Shown here piece by piece: positions 7,402 through 16,742 of a DNA stretch of 64,000 nucleotides. Where the stretch lies: contig NZ_JALLIY010000001.1 of NCBI RefSeq assembly GCF_023242315.1, forward strand, positions 1 to 64,000, read 5' to 3'. This DNA is from Pseudomonas sp. MWU13-2105 (lineage in GTDB: Bacteria > Pseudomonadota > Gammaproteobacteria > Pseudomonadales > Pseudomonadaceae). The position numbers and the translations under genes were made by a program. Under the pieces are notes generated by a model. It ran no database searches. It saw only the letters and a list, made by a program, of their open reading frames with translations, and was not told the origin of the DNA. The number at the start of each line of letters is the position of its first letter. Positions within the stretch are counted from its first letter, which is position 1.

Positions 7402-8850
7402 CTACAGGGCTCGAATCACATGTTTGATCTCCTGGAACGCCTGCAACCCCCAGGGCCCCAGCTCACGGCCCAGGCTGCTCTGCTTGTAGCCGCCCCAGGC
7501 GGTTTGCGGAAAGATCACCTGCGGCGCGTTGATCCACACCAGCCCGGCCTGCAGGGCATCGGCGAGCCGCTGCGCGGTCTCATCACTGCGGCTGACCACA
7601 CTGGCCACCAGGCCGAACTCGCTATCGTTGGCCAGCGCCAGCGCCTCGGCTTCGCTGGCAAAACTGCGCACGCAAAGCACCGGGCCGAAAATCTCTTCAC
7701 GCCACAACGCACTGTCCAGGGGCACTTCGGTGAAGATGGTCGGCCGCAAAAAATAACCGCGAGTCAGTTCGGGTGGACGCCCGCCACCACAAACCAGCCG
7801 TGCGCCGACGCTCAGGCCACGGTCGATATGGCCGAGCACACGCTGGTATTGCGCCTGGTTGACCAGCGCGCCCATTTCCACCTCGGGGTCGAACGGGTCC
7901 GCCACGCGAATGGCTTCGGCCCGCGCGGTCAGGCGCAGCAGGAATTCATCGGCAATCTCCTCGGCCACCAGTACCCGGCTGGTGGCCGAACACATCTGTC
8001 CGGCATTGAAGAAACCGCCGCCACTGGCGAGCTCCACCGCGAGATCGAGGTCGGCATCAGCCATCACCAACAGCGCGGATTTGCCTCCCAGTTCCAGGCT
8101 TACGCCTTTCACGGTTTCCGCCGCCCGCTGCATCACCTGGACCCCCACCGCATTGCTGCCGGTGAAGGAAATCTTCGCCACCCGCGGGTCGGCCGCCAGC
8201 GGCGCGCCGACGGCCAGGCCGGTGCCGCAGACCAGGTTGAAGACCCCGGCCGGCAAACCGCTGGCGGCGATGATCGAAGCCAGCTCCAACTCCGGCAGCG
8301 GCGTGACTTCCGACGGCTTGAGCACCACGCAACACCCGGCGGCCAGGGCCGGGGCCAGCTTCCAGGCGGTGGTGACCATCGGGAAGTTCCACGGCACGAT
8401 CAGCCCCACCACCCCGCACGGCTCGCGACGCACACGGGCGGCGAAGGCGTCGCTGGGCAGCTCGACCGGTTTGTCCTGCTGGCCGTCGAGGCTCTCGGCC
8501 AGGCCCGCGTAATACTCGAAGGTGGCAATCACATCATCGACATCGATAGCCGCCTCGAACAGCGGCTTGCCGTTGTTGCTCGATTGCAGCTGGACCAGGG
8601 TTTCGCGGCGCTCGCGCACACCCTCGGCAATCCTGCGCAGGACCGCTCCACGCTCGGCCCCGGTGGTCGCCGACCAAGCGACGAAAGCCCGGCTCGCCGC
8701 GCTCACCGCCTGCTCCACGGCCTGCTCATCGCCAGCGCAAACGCTACCGAGCAAAGCCTCGGTGGCCGGATTGATCAGCCGTAGCTGTGCGCTGCCGGAG
8801 CGCCACTGGCCGTCGATGTAGAGACCGTCCTGATTCATTTGCGCTTTCAT
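7402..8850 (-). CDS. NAD(P)-dependent aldehyde dehydrogenase
   Basis: 482 residues. Full ALDH fold: PWNFPMVTTAWKLAPALAAG (Rossmann entry, catalytic Asn), FTGSNAVGVQVMQ (NAD loop), ELGGKSALLV with the general-base Glu, FFNAGQMCSATSRVLV with the catalytic Cys, and EIFGPVLCV. Start ATG 8850 shares one base with the stop of the decarboxylase gene (TGATG), so the two are translationally coupled. By context it could oxidise 4-guanidinobutyraldehyde made by the AruI-like enzyme to 4-guanidinobutyrate; the specificity is inference. Confidence 0.9.
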   Translation of the reverse strand: MKAQMNQDGLYIDGQWRSGSAQLRLINPATEALLGSVCAGDEQAVEQAVSAASRAFVAWSATTGAERGAVLRRIAEGVRERRETLVQLQSSNNGKPLFEAAIDVDDVIATFEYYAGLAESLDGQQDKPVELPSDAFAARVRREPCGVVGLIVPWNFPMVTTAWKLAPALAAGCCVVLKPSEVTPLPELELASIIAASGLPAGVFNLVCGTGLAVGAPLAADPRVAKISFTGSNAVGVQVMQRAAETVKGVSLELGGKSALLVMADADLDLAVELASGGGFFNAGQMCSATSRVLVAEEIADEFLLRLTARAEAIRVADPFDPEVEMGALVNQAQYQRVLGHIDRGLSVGARLVCGGGRPPELTRGYFLRPTIFTEVPLDSALWREEIFGPVLCVRSFASEAEALALANDSEFGLVASVVSRSDETAQRLADALQAGLVWINAPQVIFPQTAWGGYKQSSLGRELGPWGLQAFQEIKHVIRAL

Positions 8851-10487
8851 CACCAGGCCCCCCCGTCCATCCACAGTTGCTGGTCGATTTCGATCAGGGT
8901 CGGCCCCTGGCGATCCGCGGCGGCCTCCAGGGCGCCACGCAGGGTCTCGACGCCAGCGACGGCCTCGGCCACACAACCCAGGGCCCGGGCCACACCGATA
9001 AAGTCCGGGGTGTAGATATCCACGCCGACCGGGGTGATGGCGCGATTGACCATGTATTTCTTGATCTCTTCGTAGCCCTGGTTATTCCACAGCAACACGA
9101 TGATCGGAGTCCGCGCTTCCACTGCGCTGGCCAGTTCCGACAGGGTGAACTGCAAGCCGCCATCACCGATCAGACAGACCACCGGGGGCCGTTGGCTGCG
9201 TTCGCTGGCCCCGCCCAGCCAGGCGCCGATGGCGGCCGGCAAGGCATAACCAAGGGTGCCGTAGCCGGTAGACGAGTTGAACCAGCGCCGCGGCTGCTCC
9301 GGGTTCAGGGTCAGGTTGCCGGTGTACACCGGCTGGGTCGAGTCACCTACCAGCACCGCTTCCGGCAGCACCTCGAGAACGGTGTTGAGGAACTGCGTCT
9401 GGGCGCGGGTCGGGGCATCCCAGAGCGCATCCAGCTCGACGCGCAAGGCCGCGGCGCGTTGTGCCCCCCAATCGCCTTGGCGGTCAGCCAGCACCAGGCC
9501 TTCGACGGCGGCGAGCAGCGCCTCGGCCGCGGTCCGCGAGTCGGACACCAGCGCGACCTTGGGCGGATAGTTGCGCACGGTCTGGTCCGGGTCGATATCG
9601 ACACGCAGCAGGGTGCCGGGAATCTCGAAGCCGCCGGCAAAAGTGATGTCGTAATCGGTTTCCGCCAGCTCGGTGCCGATGGCCAGGACCACATCGGCAT
9701 CCGCCACCAGGGCGCGGGTGGCGACCATGGACTGGGTCGAGCCGATCAGCAGTGGGTGGCGCGACGGCAGCATGCCTTTGGCATTGATGGTCAACGCCAC
9801 CGGGGCCTCCAGGCGCTCCGCAAGGCGGGTCAGCGCGGCGGCGGCATCGATGGCGCCGCCACCGGCGAGGATCAGCGGACGCCGGGCCTTGGCCAGCAGT
9901 TCGGCCATTTGCGCGACCGCCGCGGGGGCGGCGCCGGCACGGCTAATCTGCACCGGCCGGCTATCGAGCAAGGCATCGGCGTTTTCCACCAGCACATCGA
10001 GGGGAATCTCGATATGCACCGGACGTGGCCGCCCGGCCTGGAACAGGGCGAAGGCCCGGGCCAGTACCGCCGGCAGCTCGGCTGCCGACATCAGCGTGTG
10101 GGAGAACGCCGCGACGCCTGCCACCAGCGTGCCCTGGTTCGGCAACTCGTGCAGCTTGCCGCGCCCGCCGCCCAACTGACTGCGCGACTGCACGCTGGAG
10201 ATCACCAGCATCGGGATCGAATCGGCATAGGCCTGGCCCATCGCCGTGGTGATATTGGTCATGCCGGGACCGGTGATGATAAAGCACACCCCTGGCTTGC
10301 CGCTGGTACGGGCGTAGCCGTCGGCCATGAAACCGGCACCCTGTTCGTGGCGCGGGGTGACATGCTCGATGCTCGACGACGCCAGCCCGCGATAGAGCTC
10401 CACGGTATGCACGCCGGGAATGCCGAACACCTGCTCGACCCCATAGCCTTCCAGTAACTTGACCAATACTTCGCCGCACGTCGCCAT
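8850..10487 (-). CDS. TPP-dependent decarboxylase, AruI-like (5-guanidino-2-oxopentanoate decarboxylase family)
   Basis: 545 residues of the acetolactate synthase-like TPP superfamily. The N-terminal PYR domain has the catalytic Glu in PRHEQGAGFMADGYAR. A central domain follows. The C-terminal PP domain has GDGGLQFTLSELASA and NNQGYEEIKKYM for TPP/Mg binding. The sequence resembles the Pseudomonas AruI group, which decarboxylates 2-ketoarginine in the arginine transaminase route. Start 10487 (MATCGEVLVKLLEGYG) follows a gggcggga site; a longer frame is not protein-like. It is followed directly by an aldehyde dehydrogenase and an ABC importer, which fits this role. A different 2-oxoacid substrate is possible. 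Confidence 0.8.
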   Translation of the reverse strand: MATCGEVLVKLLEGYGVEQVFGIPGVHTVELYRGLASSSIEHVTPRHEQGAGFMADGYARTSGKPGVCFIITGPGMTNITTAMGQAYADSIPMLVISSVQSRSQLGGGRGKLHELPNQGTLVAGVAAFSHTLMSAAELPAVLARAFALFQAGRPRPVHIEIPLDVLVENADALLDSRPVQISRAGAAPAAVAQMAELLAKARRPLILAGGGAIDAAAALTRLAERLEAPVALTINAKGMLPSRHPLLIGSTQSMVATRALVADADVVLAIGTELAETDYDITFAGGFEIPGTLLRVDIDPDQTVRNYPPKVALVSDSRTAAEALLAAVEGLVLADRQGDWGAQRAAALRVELDALWDAPTRAQTQFLNTVLEVLPEAVLVGDSTQPVYTGNLTLNPEQPRRWFNSSTGYGTLGYALPAAIGAWLGGASERSQRPPVVCLIGDGGLQFTLSELASAVEARTPIIVLLWNNQGYEEIKKYMVNRAITPVGVDIYTPDFIGVARALGCVAEAVAGVETLRGALEAAADRQGPTLIEIDQQLWMDGGAW

Positions 10488-10629
10488 CTGTCCCGCCCTT
10501 CTTGTTCGTATAAGCCATGCTGCCGGTGAGCACGGCGATAGGGTTATTGGAGCGTTTGGCCGATGGCGGGCACAAGGCAAAAATAGTCATACTAGGCATG
10601 TCCTGTCGTCATGCCTGAGCTGCCCCGCC

Positions 10630-11574
10630 ATGAAACGTCCACCACCGCTGCCCGCTCTGCATACCTTCCTGGTCACCGCCCAGTGCTGCAACTTCACCCG
10701 TGCGGCCGAGTTGCTGCACATCACCCAGGGGGCGGTGAGCCGGCAGATCGCCGGCTTGGAGAGCCACCTCGGTTATGCGCTGTTCCAGCGCCAGGCCCGT
10801 GGCCTGAGCCTGACGGCCCAGGGTCGTGAGCTGTTTCCACGGATCCAGCAGGTGTTCAACCTGATCGACGAGGCCGTGGATCAGCTCGGCGCCCGTCGCG
10901 AGGCCCTGCAACTCAAGGCCCCGACCTGCATGATGCGCTGGCTGCTACCGCGCCTGTTGCAATGGCAGAAGGAGCGCCCGGACGTGCCCGTGGAGCTGAC
11001 CACCACGGTGCAGCATGCGGTGGATTTCCGTCGCGAGGAATTCGATGCCGCCGTGGTCTATGGCGCGGCGCCGGGACCTTCGGTGGCCTCTCACCATCTG
11101 TTCGATGAGCAACTGACGCCGGTTTGCTCGCCACAACTGCTGGCAGGTCCGGTGCCGTTGAGCAGCTTCGCCGACCTTGAGCAGCACATGCTCCTGCATC
11201 CCACGCGCGACCAGCGGGACTGGGAAGCCTGGCTCAAGGTGGCGGGTGCGCGGGTCAGCAATATCGGCAAGGGACAGCATTTCGACACCCTGGACCTGGC
11301 GATGAGCGTGGCGTCCCAGGGCACGGGCGTGGCGATTGGCGATTGGGCGTTGATCGGCGAGGACCTGAGCGCCGGGCGGCTGGTCATGCCGTTCGATTTG
11401 CGGGTGCGCACCGGGCAGGCGTACTACCTGGTCTACCCGGAGCGGGCCGGGACGGCGCCGGAGTTGCGGGAGTTGATGGAGTGGCTGGTGGCACAGGCGG
11501 CGGAGCGGGCTTGCCCGCTCGCCACAGGACCGCGTTCGACCTCAAATTTCAAGCAGCCCACAATCACTCAATAG
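10630..11574 (+). CDS. LysR-family transcriptional regulator, divergent from the AruI-like operon
   Basis: 314 residues. N-terminal winged HTH (LPALHTFLVTAQCCNFTRAAELLHITQGAVSRQI as residues ~7-40), then a LysR substrate-binding domain of the GcvA type (TLDLAMSVASQGTGVAIGDW). The last ~22 residues, from ERACPLATGP on, are encoded by a REP element, so the native C-terminus has been replaced or extended. ATG 10630 is chosen on HTH alignment. It lies 142 bases from the decarboxylase start on the opposite strand and is the likely regulator of that operon. Its 3' end overlaps the convergent gene by 7 bases. Confidence 0.88.
   Translation: MKRPPPLPALHTFLVTAQCCNFTRAAELLHITQGAVSRQIAGLESHLGYALFQRQARGLSLTAQGRELFPRIQQVFNLIDEAVDQLGARREALQLKAPTCMMRWLLPRLLQWQKERPDVPVELTTTVQHAVDFRREEFDAAVVYGAAPGPSVASHHLFDEQLTPVCSPQLLAGPVPLSSFADLEQHMLLHPTRDQRDWEAWLKVAGARVSNIGKGQHFDTLDLAMSVASQGTGVAIGDWALIGEDLSAGRLVMPFDLRVRTGQAYYLVYPERAGTAPELRELMEWLVAQAAERACPLATGPRSTSNFKQPTITQ
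11503..11527. repeat. REP-like element inside the LysR 3' end
   Basis: gagcgggcttgcccgctcgc plus cacag, matching the core of the repeat at 152-179. It is translated as part of the LysR C-terminus. Confidence 0.75.
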
Positions 11575-12182
11575 CCGACGGCAAACCGCTGACGCGAGTG
11601 CGCAGGCTTCTCGACTTCATCCAACAGGGCGATGGCGTAGTCGGCGAAGGTGATCCAGCTACGGCCCTCGGCACTCACCAGCAGGTCATCCTTGCCCAGG
11701 CGGAAGTGCCCGGTACGCTGACCTTCGACAAACTCCGCCGACGGCGACAGGAAGCTCCAATCGAGTTGCTTTTCCTGACGCAAGGCCTCAAGGAACTCCG
11801 CCCCCGCGGCGGCCTCAGTCTTGTACTCCGGCGGAAAGCCCGGGCTGTCGATCACCCGAGCGCCACCTGGCAACAACAGCGAACCGGCACCGCCGACCAC
11901 CAGCAGGCGCTTGACCCCGGCCTTCTTCACCGGGCCGATCACCGCCGCGGCCGGCAGGGTGGCGAAATGCGCGGCGCTGATCACCACGTCGTGACCGGCA
12001 ACCGCCGCTTCCAGCGCCGCGGCATCCAGCGCATCGACCGCCTTTTTCAGCACGCCGGCACGCTCGGCGATCTTCGCCGGGTTGCGGGCGATAGCGGTCA
12101 CGCTGTGGCCGCGACGCAGGGCCTCTTCCAGCAACTGGCTACCGGCACGTCCGGTGGCACCAATGATTGCAATCTTGCTCAT
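11568..12182 (-). CDS. NAD(P)-dependent oxidoreductase, NmrA/SDR-like (YwnB type)
   Basis: 204 residues. The N-terminal Rossmann motif IAIIGATGRAGSQLLEEAL (TGxxGxxG-like) binds NAD(P). AHDVVISAA-type and KRLLVVGGAGSLLL strands follow, then WSFLSPSAEFVEG. These are atypical SDR features of the NAD(P)H-binding family, often putative flavin or quinone reductases or NADP sensors. ATG 12182 (MSKIAIIG) is chosen over one 6 codons upstream because the Rossmann strand starts right there. No operon partner. Confidence 0.85.
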   Translation of the reverse strand: MSKIAIIGATGRAGSQLLEEALRRGHSVTAIARNPAKIAERAGVLKKAVDALDAAALEAAVAGHDVVISAAHFATLPAAAVIGPVKKAGVKRLLVVGGAGSLLLPGGARVIDSPGFPPEYKTEAAAGAEFLEALRQEKQLDWSFLSPSAEFVEGQRTGHFRLGKDDLLVSAEGRSWITFADYAIALLDEVEKPAHSRQRFAVGY

Positions 12183-12289
12183 GACACTCTCCAGTTCCAA
12201 TCGAATGACGCGGTGCGTCGAGGGGGGCCTTCCCAGCCTGGGGCAGGAAGACCGACCTACAGATACGTCTAATCAGCCGGCGAGCGAAC

Positions 12290-13174
12290 TCACCACTTCA
12301 TCTCGCCCTTGGCGACCTTGGCGCTGAGTTCCAGCGAGGACTCCTCACCGAGGCCCGGATAACGCTTGTTCATCGCCACAATCAATTCGGCGGAATTCTT
12401 GGCCTTGGCGGTTTCTTCGTCGAAGGCCTTGATGTAATCCGCGGTGAATTGCACCGCCGCGAGAGCGCGCGAGCTATCACCGAGGTAGTGACCAGGCACC
12501 AGGGTCATGGGTTGCAGCGCCTGGATGCGTTGCAGTGTCGCCAGCCAGGCCTGATGGGACTGCGCGGTCTGGGTATCAGCCATCCACACATGGATGTTGT
12601 CCGCCACCACGACACCGCCCACCACCGCCTTGATCGACGGAATCCAGACAAAAGTGCGATCCGCTTGCTCGCCGTTCAAACCGACAACTTCCAGCTCACG
12701 CCCTTCCAGCGTCAGGCGGTCGCCCTTGAGCACCTGCGGCACCACGGTGTGCGCCGGTACATCGGCGCCCATCTTCGGCCCCCAGAAAGCCAGCTTGCCG
12801 TCGACAGTGGCCTTGATATGCGCCACGGTCGGCGCCGACGCCAGCACCTTGGCCTTGGGGAATGCCCGGGTAATGGTGTCCAGGCCGAAGTAGTAGTCCG
12901 GGTCGCCATGGCTGATGTAGATGGTGCTCAGTTGCTTGCCGCTGGCGCGGATTTTTTCCACCAGTTGTTCGGCCTGGGATTTGCCGAACTGGGCATCCAC
13001 CAGGATCGCCTCCTTCTCACCGCTGACCAGCACCGAACTCACCGGAAAAATCGCCGAGGTGCCAGGATTGTAGACATCCAGGGTCAGGGCCGACGGGGCC
13101 GCCGCCGCGTGTGCGACAAAGCCCAGGGTCGCGGTGGCGAGCAAGAGACGACGAAATAAAGACAATCCGATCAT
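12290..13174 (-). CDS. Periplasmic MBL-fold metallo-hydrolase-like protein with altered metal motif
   Basis: 294 residues with a Sec signal peptide (MIGLSLFRRLLLATATLGFVAHAAAA). MBL fold: NPGTSAIFPVSSVLVSG, EAILVDAQFG, then ISHGDPDYYFGLD, and PGHYLGD later. The canonical HxHxDH becomes H89-G-D91-P-D93-Y94, so two zinc ligands are replaced. It may bind metal differently, act on another substrate, or have lost hydrolase activity. ATG 13174 is chosen by the signal peptide. It is divergent from the LysR gene at 13287. Confidence 0.85.
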   Translation of the reverse strand: MIGLSLFRRLLLATATLGFVAHAAAAPSALTLDVYNPGTSAIFPVSSVLVSGEKEAILVDAQFGKSQAEQLVEKIRASGKQLSTIYISHGDPDYYFGLDTITRAFPKAKVLASAPTVAHIKATVDGKLAFWGPKMGADVPAHTVVPQVLKGDRLTLEGRELEVVGLNGEQADRTFVWIPSIKAVVGGVVVADNIHVWMADTQTAQSHQAWLATLQRIQALQPMTLVPGHYLGDSSRALAAVQFTADYIKAFDEETAKAKNSAELIVAMNKRYPGLGEESSLELSAKVAKGEMKW

Positions 13175-13286
13175 GTGCAACTCCGAGATCTGTTGGCCGT
13201 GATGGCAATGAACAGAGCTTAGTTGCCCGAACCAATACAAAAAATGCGATGCTGGAACATAGTTTGTTTCTGAAAGTGGGCAAATC

Positions 13287-14192
13287 ATGGATCGTCTTAC
13301 GGCAATGCGGGTCTTCGTCACGGTAGTCGACCTGGGCAGCCAGTCGGCGGCGGCCGATCATCTGGACCTGTCGCGGCCAGTGGTGTCACGCTATCTCGCG
13401 GAACTCGAGGACTGGGTTGGCGCCCGACTGATGCACCGCACCACTCGCAAGCTGAGCCTGACCGCCGCCGGCAACGAAACCCTGCCGCGCTGCCGGCAGT
13501 TGCTGGAATTGTCGGCGGACCTGCAGGCCGCCGTCAGCGTACCGGACGAGGCGCCGCGCGGGCTGCTGCGGATCAGCGTGAGTACCTCCTTCGGCCTGGC
13601 GCAACTGGCCGATGCCATGGCCGAGTACGTCAGGCACCATCCGGGTGTCAGCGTCGACCTGCAGATGCTCGATCGCACGGTGAATCTGGTGGACGAGCGC
13701 ATCGACCTGGCGATCCGCACCAGCACCGAACTGGACCCGAACCTGATCGCCCGGCGACTGACCGTTTGTCGCTCGGTGATCTGCGCCTCCCCGGCTTACC
13801 TGCGCGAACATCCGGCGCCGCAACGGGTGGAGGACCTGAGCCGGCACAATTGCCTGACCCACTCGTACTTCGGCAAGAGCCTCTGGCATTTCAAGCAGGA
13901 CGGCGAACAGATCTCAGTGCCGGTGCAGGGCAATATCAGCGCCAACGAGGCCAGCACTCTGATGCAAGCGGTGATCGCCGGGGCCGGTATCTCGATGCTG
14001 CCCACCTACCAGGCCGGCGCCTATATCAAGCGTGGCGAACTGGTACGACTGCTGCCCCAGGCCGAACCGATACTGATGAACATCTATGCGGTGTACGCCT
14101 CGCGCAAACACATGCCGGCCACGCTGCGCAGCATGCTCGACTTCCTGGTGCGGCGCTTTCCCGAAACGCCGCTCTGGGATGAGGGGTTATGA
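13287..14192 (+). CDS. LysR-family transcriptional regulator (CrgA-like)
   Basis: 301 residues. HTH in MDRLTAMRVFVTVVDLGSQS to LSRPVVSRYLAELEDWVG. The substrate-binding domain (ISVSTSFGLAQLADAM, VDLQMLDRTVNLVDERIDLAIR, GAGISMLPTYQAG) is typical of the CrgA-like LysR subgroup. It lies 112 bases from the divergent MBL-fold gene, which it probably regulates; control of the downstream DHA2 pump is also possible. Confidence 0.9.
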   Translation: MDRLTAMRVFVTVVDLGSQSAAADHLDLSRPVVSRYLAELEDWVGARLMHRTTRKLSLTAAGNETLPRCRQLLELSADLQAAVSVPDEAPRGLLRISVSTSFGLAQLADAMAEYVRHHPGVSVDLQMLDRTVNLVDERIDLAIRTSTELDPNLIARRLTVCRSVICASPAYLREHPAPQRVEDLSRHNCLTHSYFGKSLWHFKQDGEQISVPVQGNISANEASTLMQAVIAGAGISMLPTYQAGAYIKRGELVRLLPQAEPILMNIYAVYASRKHMPATLRSMLDFLVRRFPETPLWDEGL

Positions 14193-14350
14193 GCAACGCT
14201 GCGTGCCGCACACGGCCAGCCTGAGTGCACTGAGATATCTCGCCCGCCTTAACTTACGAGACTATCGAATAGCAGGCTATCGAGTACACTGGCAAACATC
14301 CCCGCGTACTTGCCTGGTGAGCGGGTCAACCACTGCTTGCAGGTTCTACC

Positions 14351-15868
14351 GTGACCAATCTCAATCAGTCCGGCCAAACGAAGCCGGCGATTCGCAGTAT
14401 CCTGATCGCCTTGATGCTGGCGATTTTCCTTGGTGCGTTGGACCAGACCATTGTCGCCGTCTCGATGCCCGCCATCTCCGCCCAATTCAAGGACCTGGGC
14501 CTGCTGGCCTGGGTCATTTCCGGCTATATGGTGGCCATGACCGTGGCCGTGCCGATCTACGGCAAGCTCGGCGACCTCTACGGTCGACGCCGCTTGATGC
14601 TGTTCGGCATGGGCCTGTTCACCCTCGCCTCGCTGTTCTGCGGCATGGCCCAGAGCATGGAGCAACTGGTGCTGGCGCGGATCATCCAGGGCATCGGTGC
14701 CGGCGGCATGATTTCGGTCAGCCAGGCAATTATCGGTGACATCATCCCGCCCCGCGAACGCGGCCGTTACCAGGGCTATTTCAGCAGCATGTACGCGGTG
14801 GCCAGCGTCGCCGGACCGGTGCTCGGCGGCTATATGACCGAATACCTGTCGTGGCGCTGGGTTTTCCTGATCAACCTGCCGCTGGGCCTGGGGGCCTGGC
14901 TGGTGGCCCAGCGCACCCTGGTCGGCCTGCCGCTACCGCAGCGCAAGCCGATCATCGACTACCTCGGCACCGTGCTGATGATCATCGGCCTGACCGCCCT
15001 GCTGCTGGGCATCACCTTCATCGGCCAGGGCCGCCACTGGAACGACAGCCAGGTCCTGGGCCTGCTGGTCACGGCGCTGATCGCCCTTTGGCTGTTTGTC
15101 CTGCATGAACGACGCAGCGTGGAACCCTTGCTGCCGATGCATCTGTTCCTCAACCGTAACGCCCTGCTGTGCTGGTGCACGATATTCTTCACCAGCTTCC
15201 AGGCGATCTCGCTCACGGTGCTGATGCCCCTGCGCTTCCAGAGCGTGACCGGTGCCGGAGCGGACAGTGCGGCCCTGCACTTGCTGCCGCTGGCAATGGG
15301 CCTGCCCATGGGCGCCTATTTCGCCGGGCGACGGACCTCGGTGACCGGCTACTACAAACCGCTGATCCTCAGCGGCGCGCTGCTGATGCCACTGGCGATC
15401 CTCGGCATGGCGTTTACCCCACCCCAGGCGGTGCTGCTCAGCAGCCTGTTCATGCTGCTCGGCGGAATCGCCGGCGGTATGCAGTTCCCGACCTCGCTGG
15501 TGGGCACGCAGAACTCCGTGGAACAGCGTGATATCGGTGTCGCCACCAGCACCACCAACCTGTTCCGCTCCCTCGGCGGCGCCATGGGTGTGGCGCTGAT
15601 GTCGGCGTTGCTACTGGCGCTCTTGCAGGACTCCAGCCTGACCCACCTGGCCGGGGCTTCGGTGGTCGCCGAAGGCTCTTCGGGCAATGCCCTGCTCGAA
15701 GGCCTGAACAGCGCCGAAGGTCCGGCGCGCGACGCCTTGCGCGGGGAACTGCTGCTGACCTTCCGCCACCTGCTGCTGATCAGCGCCGCCGTCGCCCTGC
15801 TGGGACTGGCGGCGGCACTGGCGATGCCGAACAAAGTGTTGCGCGGGCGGGACGACAAGGCCCACTGA
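14351..15868 (+). CDS. MFS multidrug efflux transporter, DHA2 (EmrB/QacA) family
   Basis: 505 residues, about 14 membrane helices. DHA2 signatures are present: LDQTIVAVSMPAI in helix 1, WVISGYMVAMTVAVPIYGKLGDLYGRR (motif A, residues ~55-82), and VAGPVLGGYM (motif C). Proton-driven export of drugs or toxic metabolites across the inner membrane is the family role. The start is GTG at 14351 with a weak ribosome site; no better in-frame start exists before helix 1. No membrane-fusion partner gene is adjacent, so it may work alone. Confidence 0.9.
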   Translation: MTNLNQSGQTKPAIRSILIALMLAIFLGALDQTIVAVSMPAISAQFKDLGLLAWVISGYMVAMTVAVPIYGKLGDLYGRRRLMLFGMGLFTLASLFCGMAQSMEQLVLARIIQGIGAGGMISVSQAIIGDIIPPRERGRYQGYFSSMYAVASVAGPVLGGYMTEYLSWRWVFLINLPLGLGAWLVAQRTLVGLPLPQRKPIIDYLGTVLMIIGLTALLLGITFIGQGRHWNDSQVLGLLVTALIALWLFVLHERRSVEPLLPMHLFLNRNALLCWCTIFFTSFQAISLTVLMPLRFQSVTGAGADSAALHLLPLAMGLPMGAYFAGRRTSVTGYYKPLILSGALLMPLAILGMAFTPPQAVLLSSLFMLLGGIAGGMQFPTSLVGTQNSVEQRDIGVATSTTNLFRSLGGAMGVALMSALLLALLQDSSLTHLAGASVVAEGSSGNALLEGLNSAEGPARDALRGELLLTFRHLLLISAAVALLGLAAALAMPNKVLRGRDDKAH

Positions 15869-15893
15869 TCGACAGCCTTCCCCGGTCGGGTGG

Positions 15894-16742
15894 TCAAGGG
15901 CTGTAATACCCGACCGCCACCAGGTACTGCCCGACCTTCCTCAGGTAGGCATGCTTGTCCTCGACCTTTCCGGTCACCGGGTTCTTCCAGCGATATTCGT
16001 ACTCCCCAAGCTCCTGCTTGGCCATCAACGCCAGGATCGGCTCCCCCACCGGCTTGCCGTCAGGGTCCTTGACCTTGCTGAAGTCGGTGTCCAACAGTCG
16101 CAGGTTGGTCCCGTGGGCCAGGTAGCGATGGGTTTTCAGATCCACCACGAAGACATACAGGTCGTCCTCCAGGAAGCCGCCCTGAAGACTATTGATCGCT
16201 TCGAGGGTGCCCCGCTGGTCCTTGCCCAGATCGTTCGCGGCCCTCGCCAGCAGGGCTTTGGCCTGCCCCGGCGAGGCCCGGGGCAGGTAATAACCGACCG
16301 CCAGGATGCGCTCACCGACCCGCTGGAAAAACACCCGTTTGCGCTCGACCTTGCCGTCGCTCCAGTTCTGCCAGCGATACTCGGCTTCCTGGATGCCGCT
16401 ACCCTCCGGCGTCTTGAGCACGTCCTTGAACGCCTTGTGCAAATCCGGGCCCAGTGTCTCGGACACGTCACGTCCGATCAACGCCGAAGACGGGCCACCG
16501 CTGGCCAGCATCACCCCCCGGGTATCGACCACAAACACATAACGGTCCTGATCGACGAACTCCCCCTGGCGACTGAACGCGGCGAAGGCCTTGTCGCCCT
16601 GATCGTGGTAATAGGCCACGGCATTTTCCAGCAGTGCCCTGGCAGCTGATGCTTCATCGGTCGGCGCGCTCGCCGCCAGCGCCGGCCCGAGAAAAAACGC
16701 CAGCAAAAAGCCTGACAAGGCCCGTGTTATGCCAAACCCCAT
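15894..16742 (-). CDS. Secreted protein with two Cache-type sensory domains
   Basis: 282 residues. Signal peptide ending near ALAASAPTDE, then two related Cache-like units: residues ~25-150 (YVFVVDTRGVMLASGG, YRWQNWSDGKVERKRVFFQRVGERILAVGYYL) and ~155-282 (LYVFVVDLKTHRYLAHG, YRWKNPVTGKVEDKHAYLRKVGQYLVAVGYYSP). No transmembrane anchor or output domain follows, so it is a free periplasmic ligand-binding protein. Start ATG 16742 has a gagggg ribosome site. It is divergent from a Cache-GGDEF cyclase 169 bases away. Confidence 0.85.
   Translation of the reverse strand: MGFGITRALSGFLLAFFLGPALAASAPTDEASAARALLENAVAYYHDQGDKAFAAFSRQGEFVDQDRYVFVVDTRGVMLASGGPSSALIGRDVSETLGPDLHKAFKDVLKTPEGSGIQEAEYRWQNWSDGKVERKRVFFQRVGERILAVGYYLPRASPGQAKALLARAANDLGKDQRGTLEAINSLQGGFLEDDLYVFVVDLKTHRYLAHGTNLRLLDTDFSKVKDPDGKPVGEPILALMAKQELGEYEYRWKNPVTGKVEDKHAYLRKVGQYLVAVGYYSP

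Noticed and set aside
8787..10457. 556-codon plus-strand frame
   Set aside because: It is antisense to the AruI-like decarboxylase; the minus strand holds TPP-enzyme motifs.
14258..14288. Repeated ctatcga motifs before the DHA2 pump
   Set aside because: The symmetry is imperfect and no regulator site is known to match; too weak to call.
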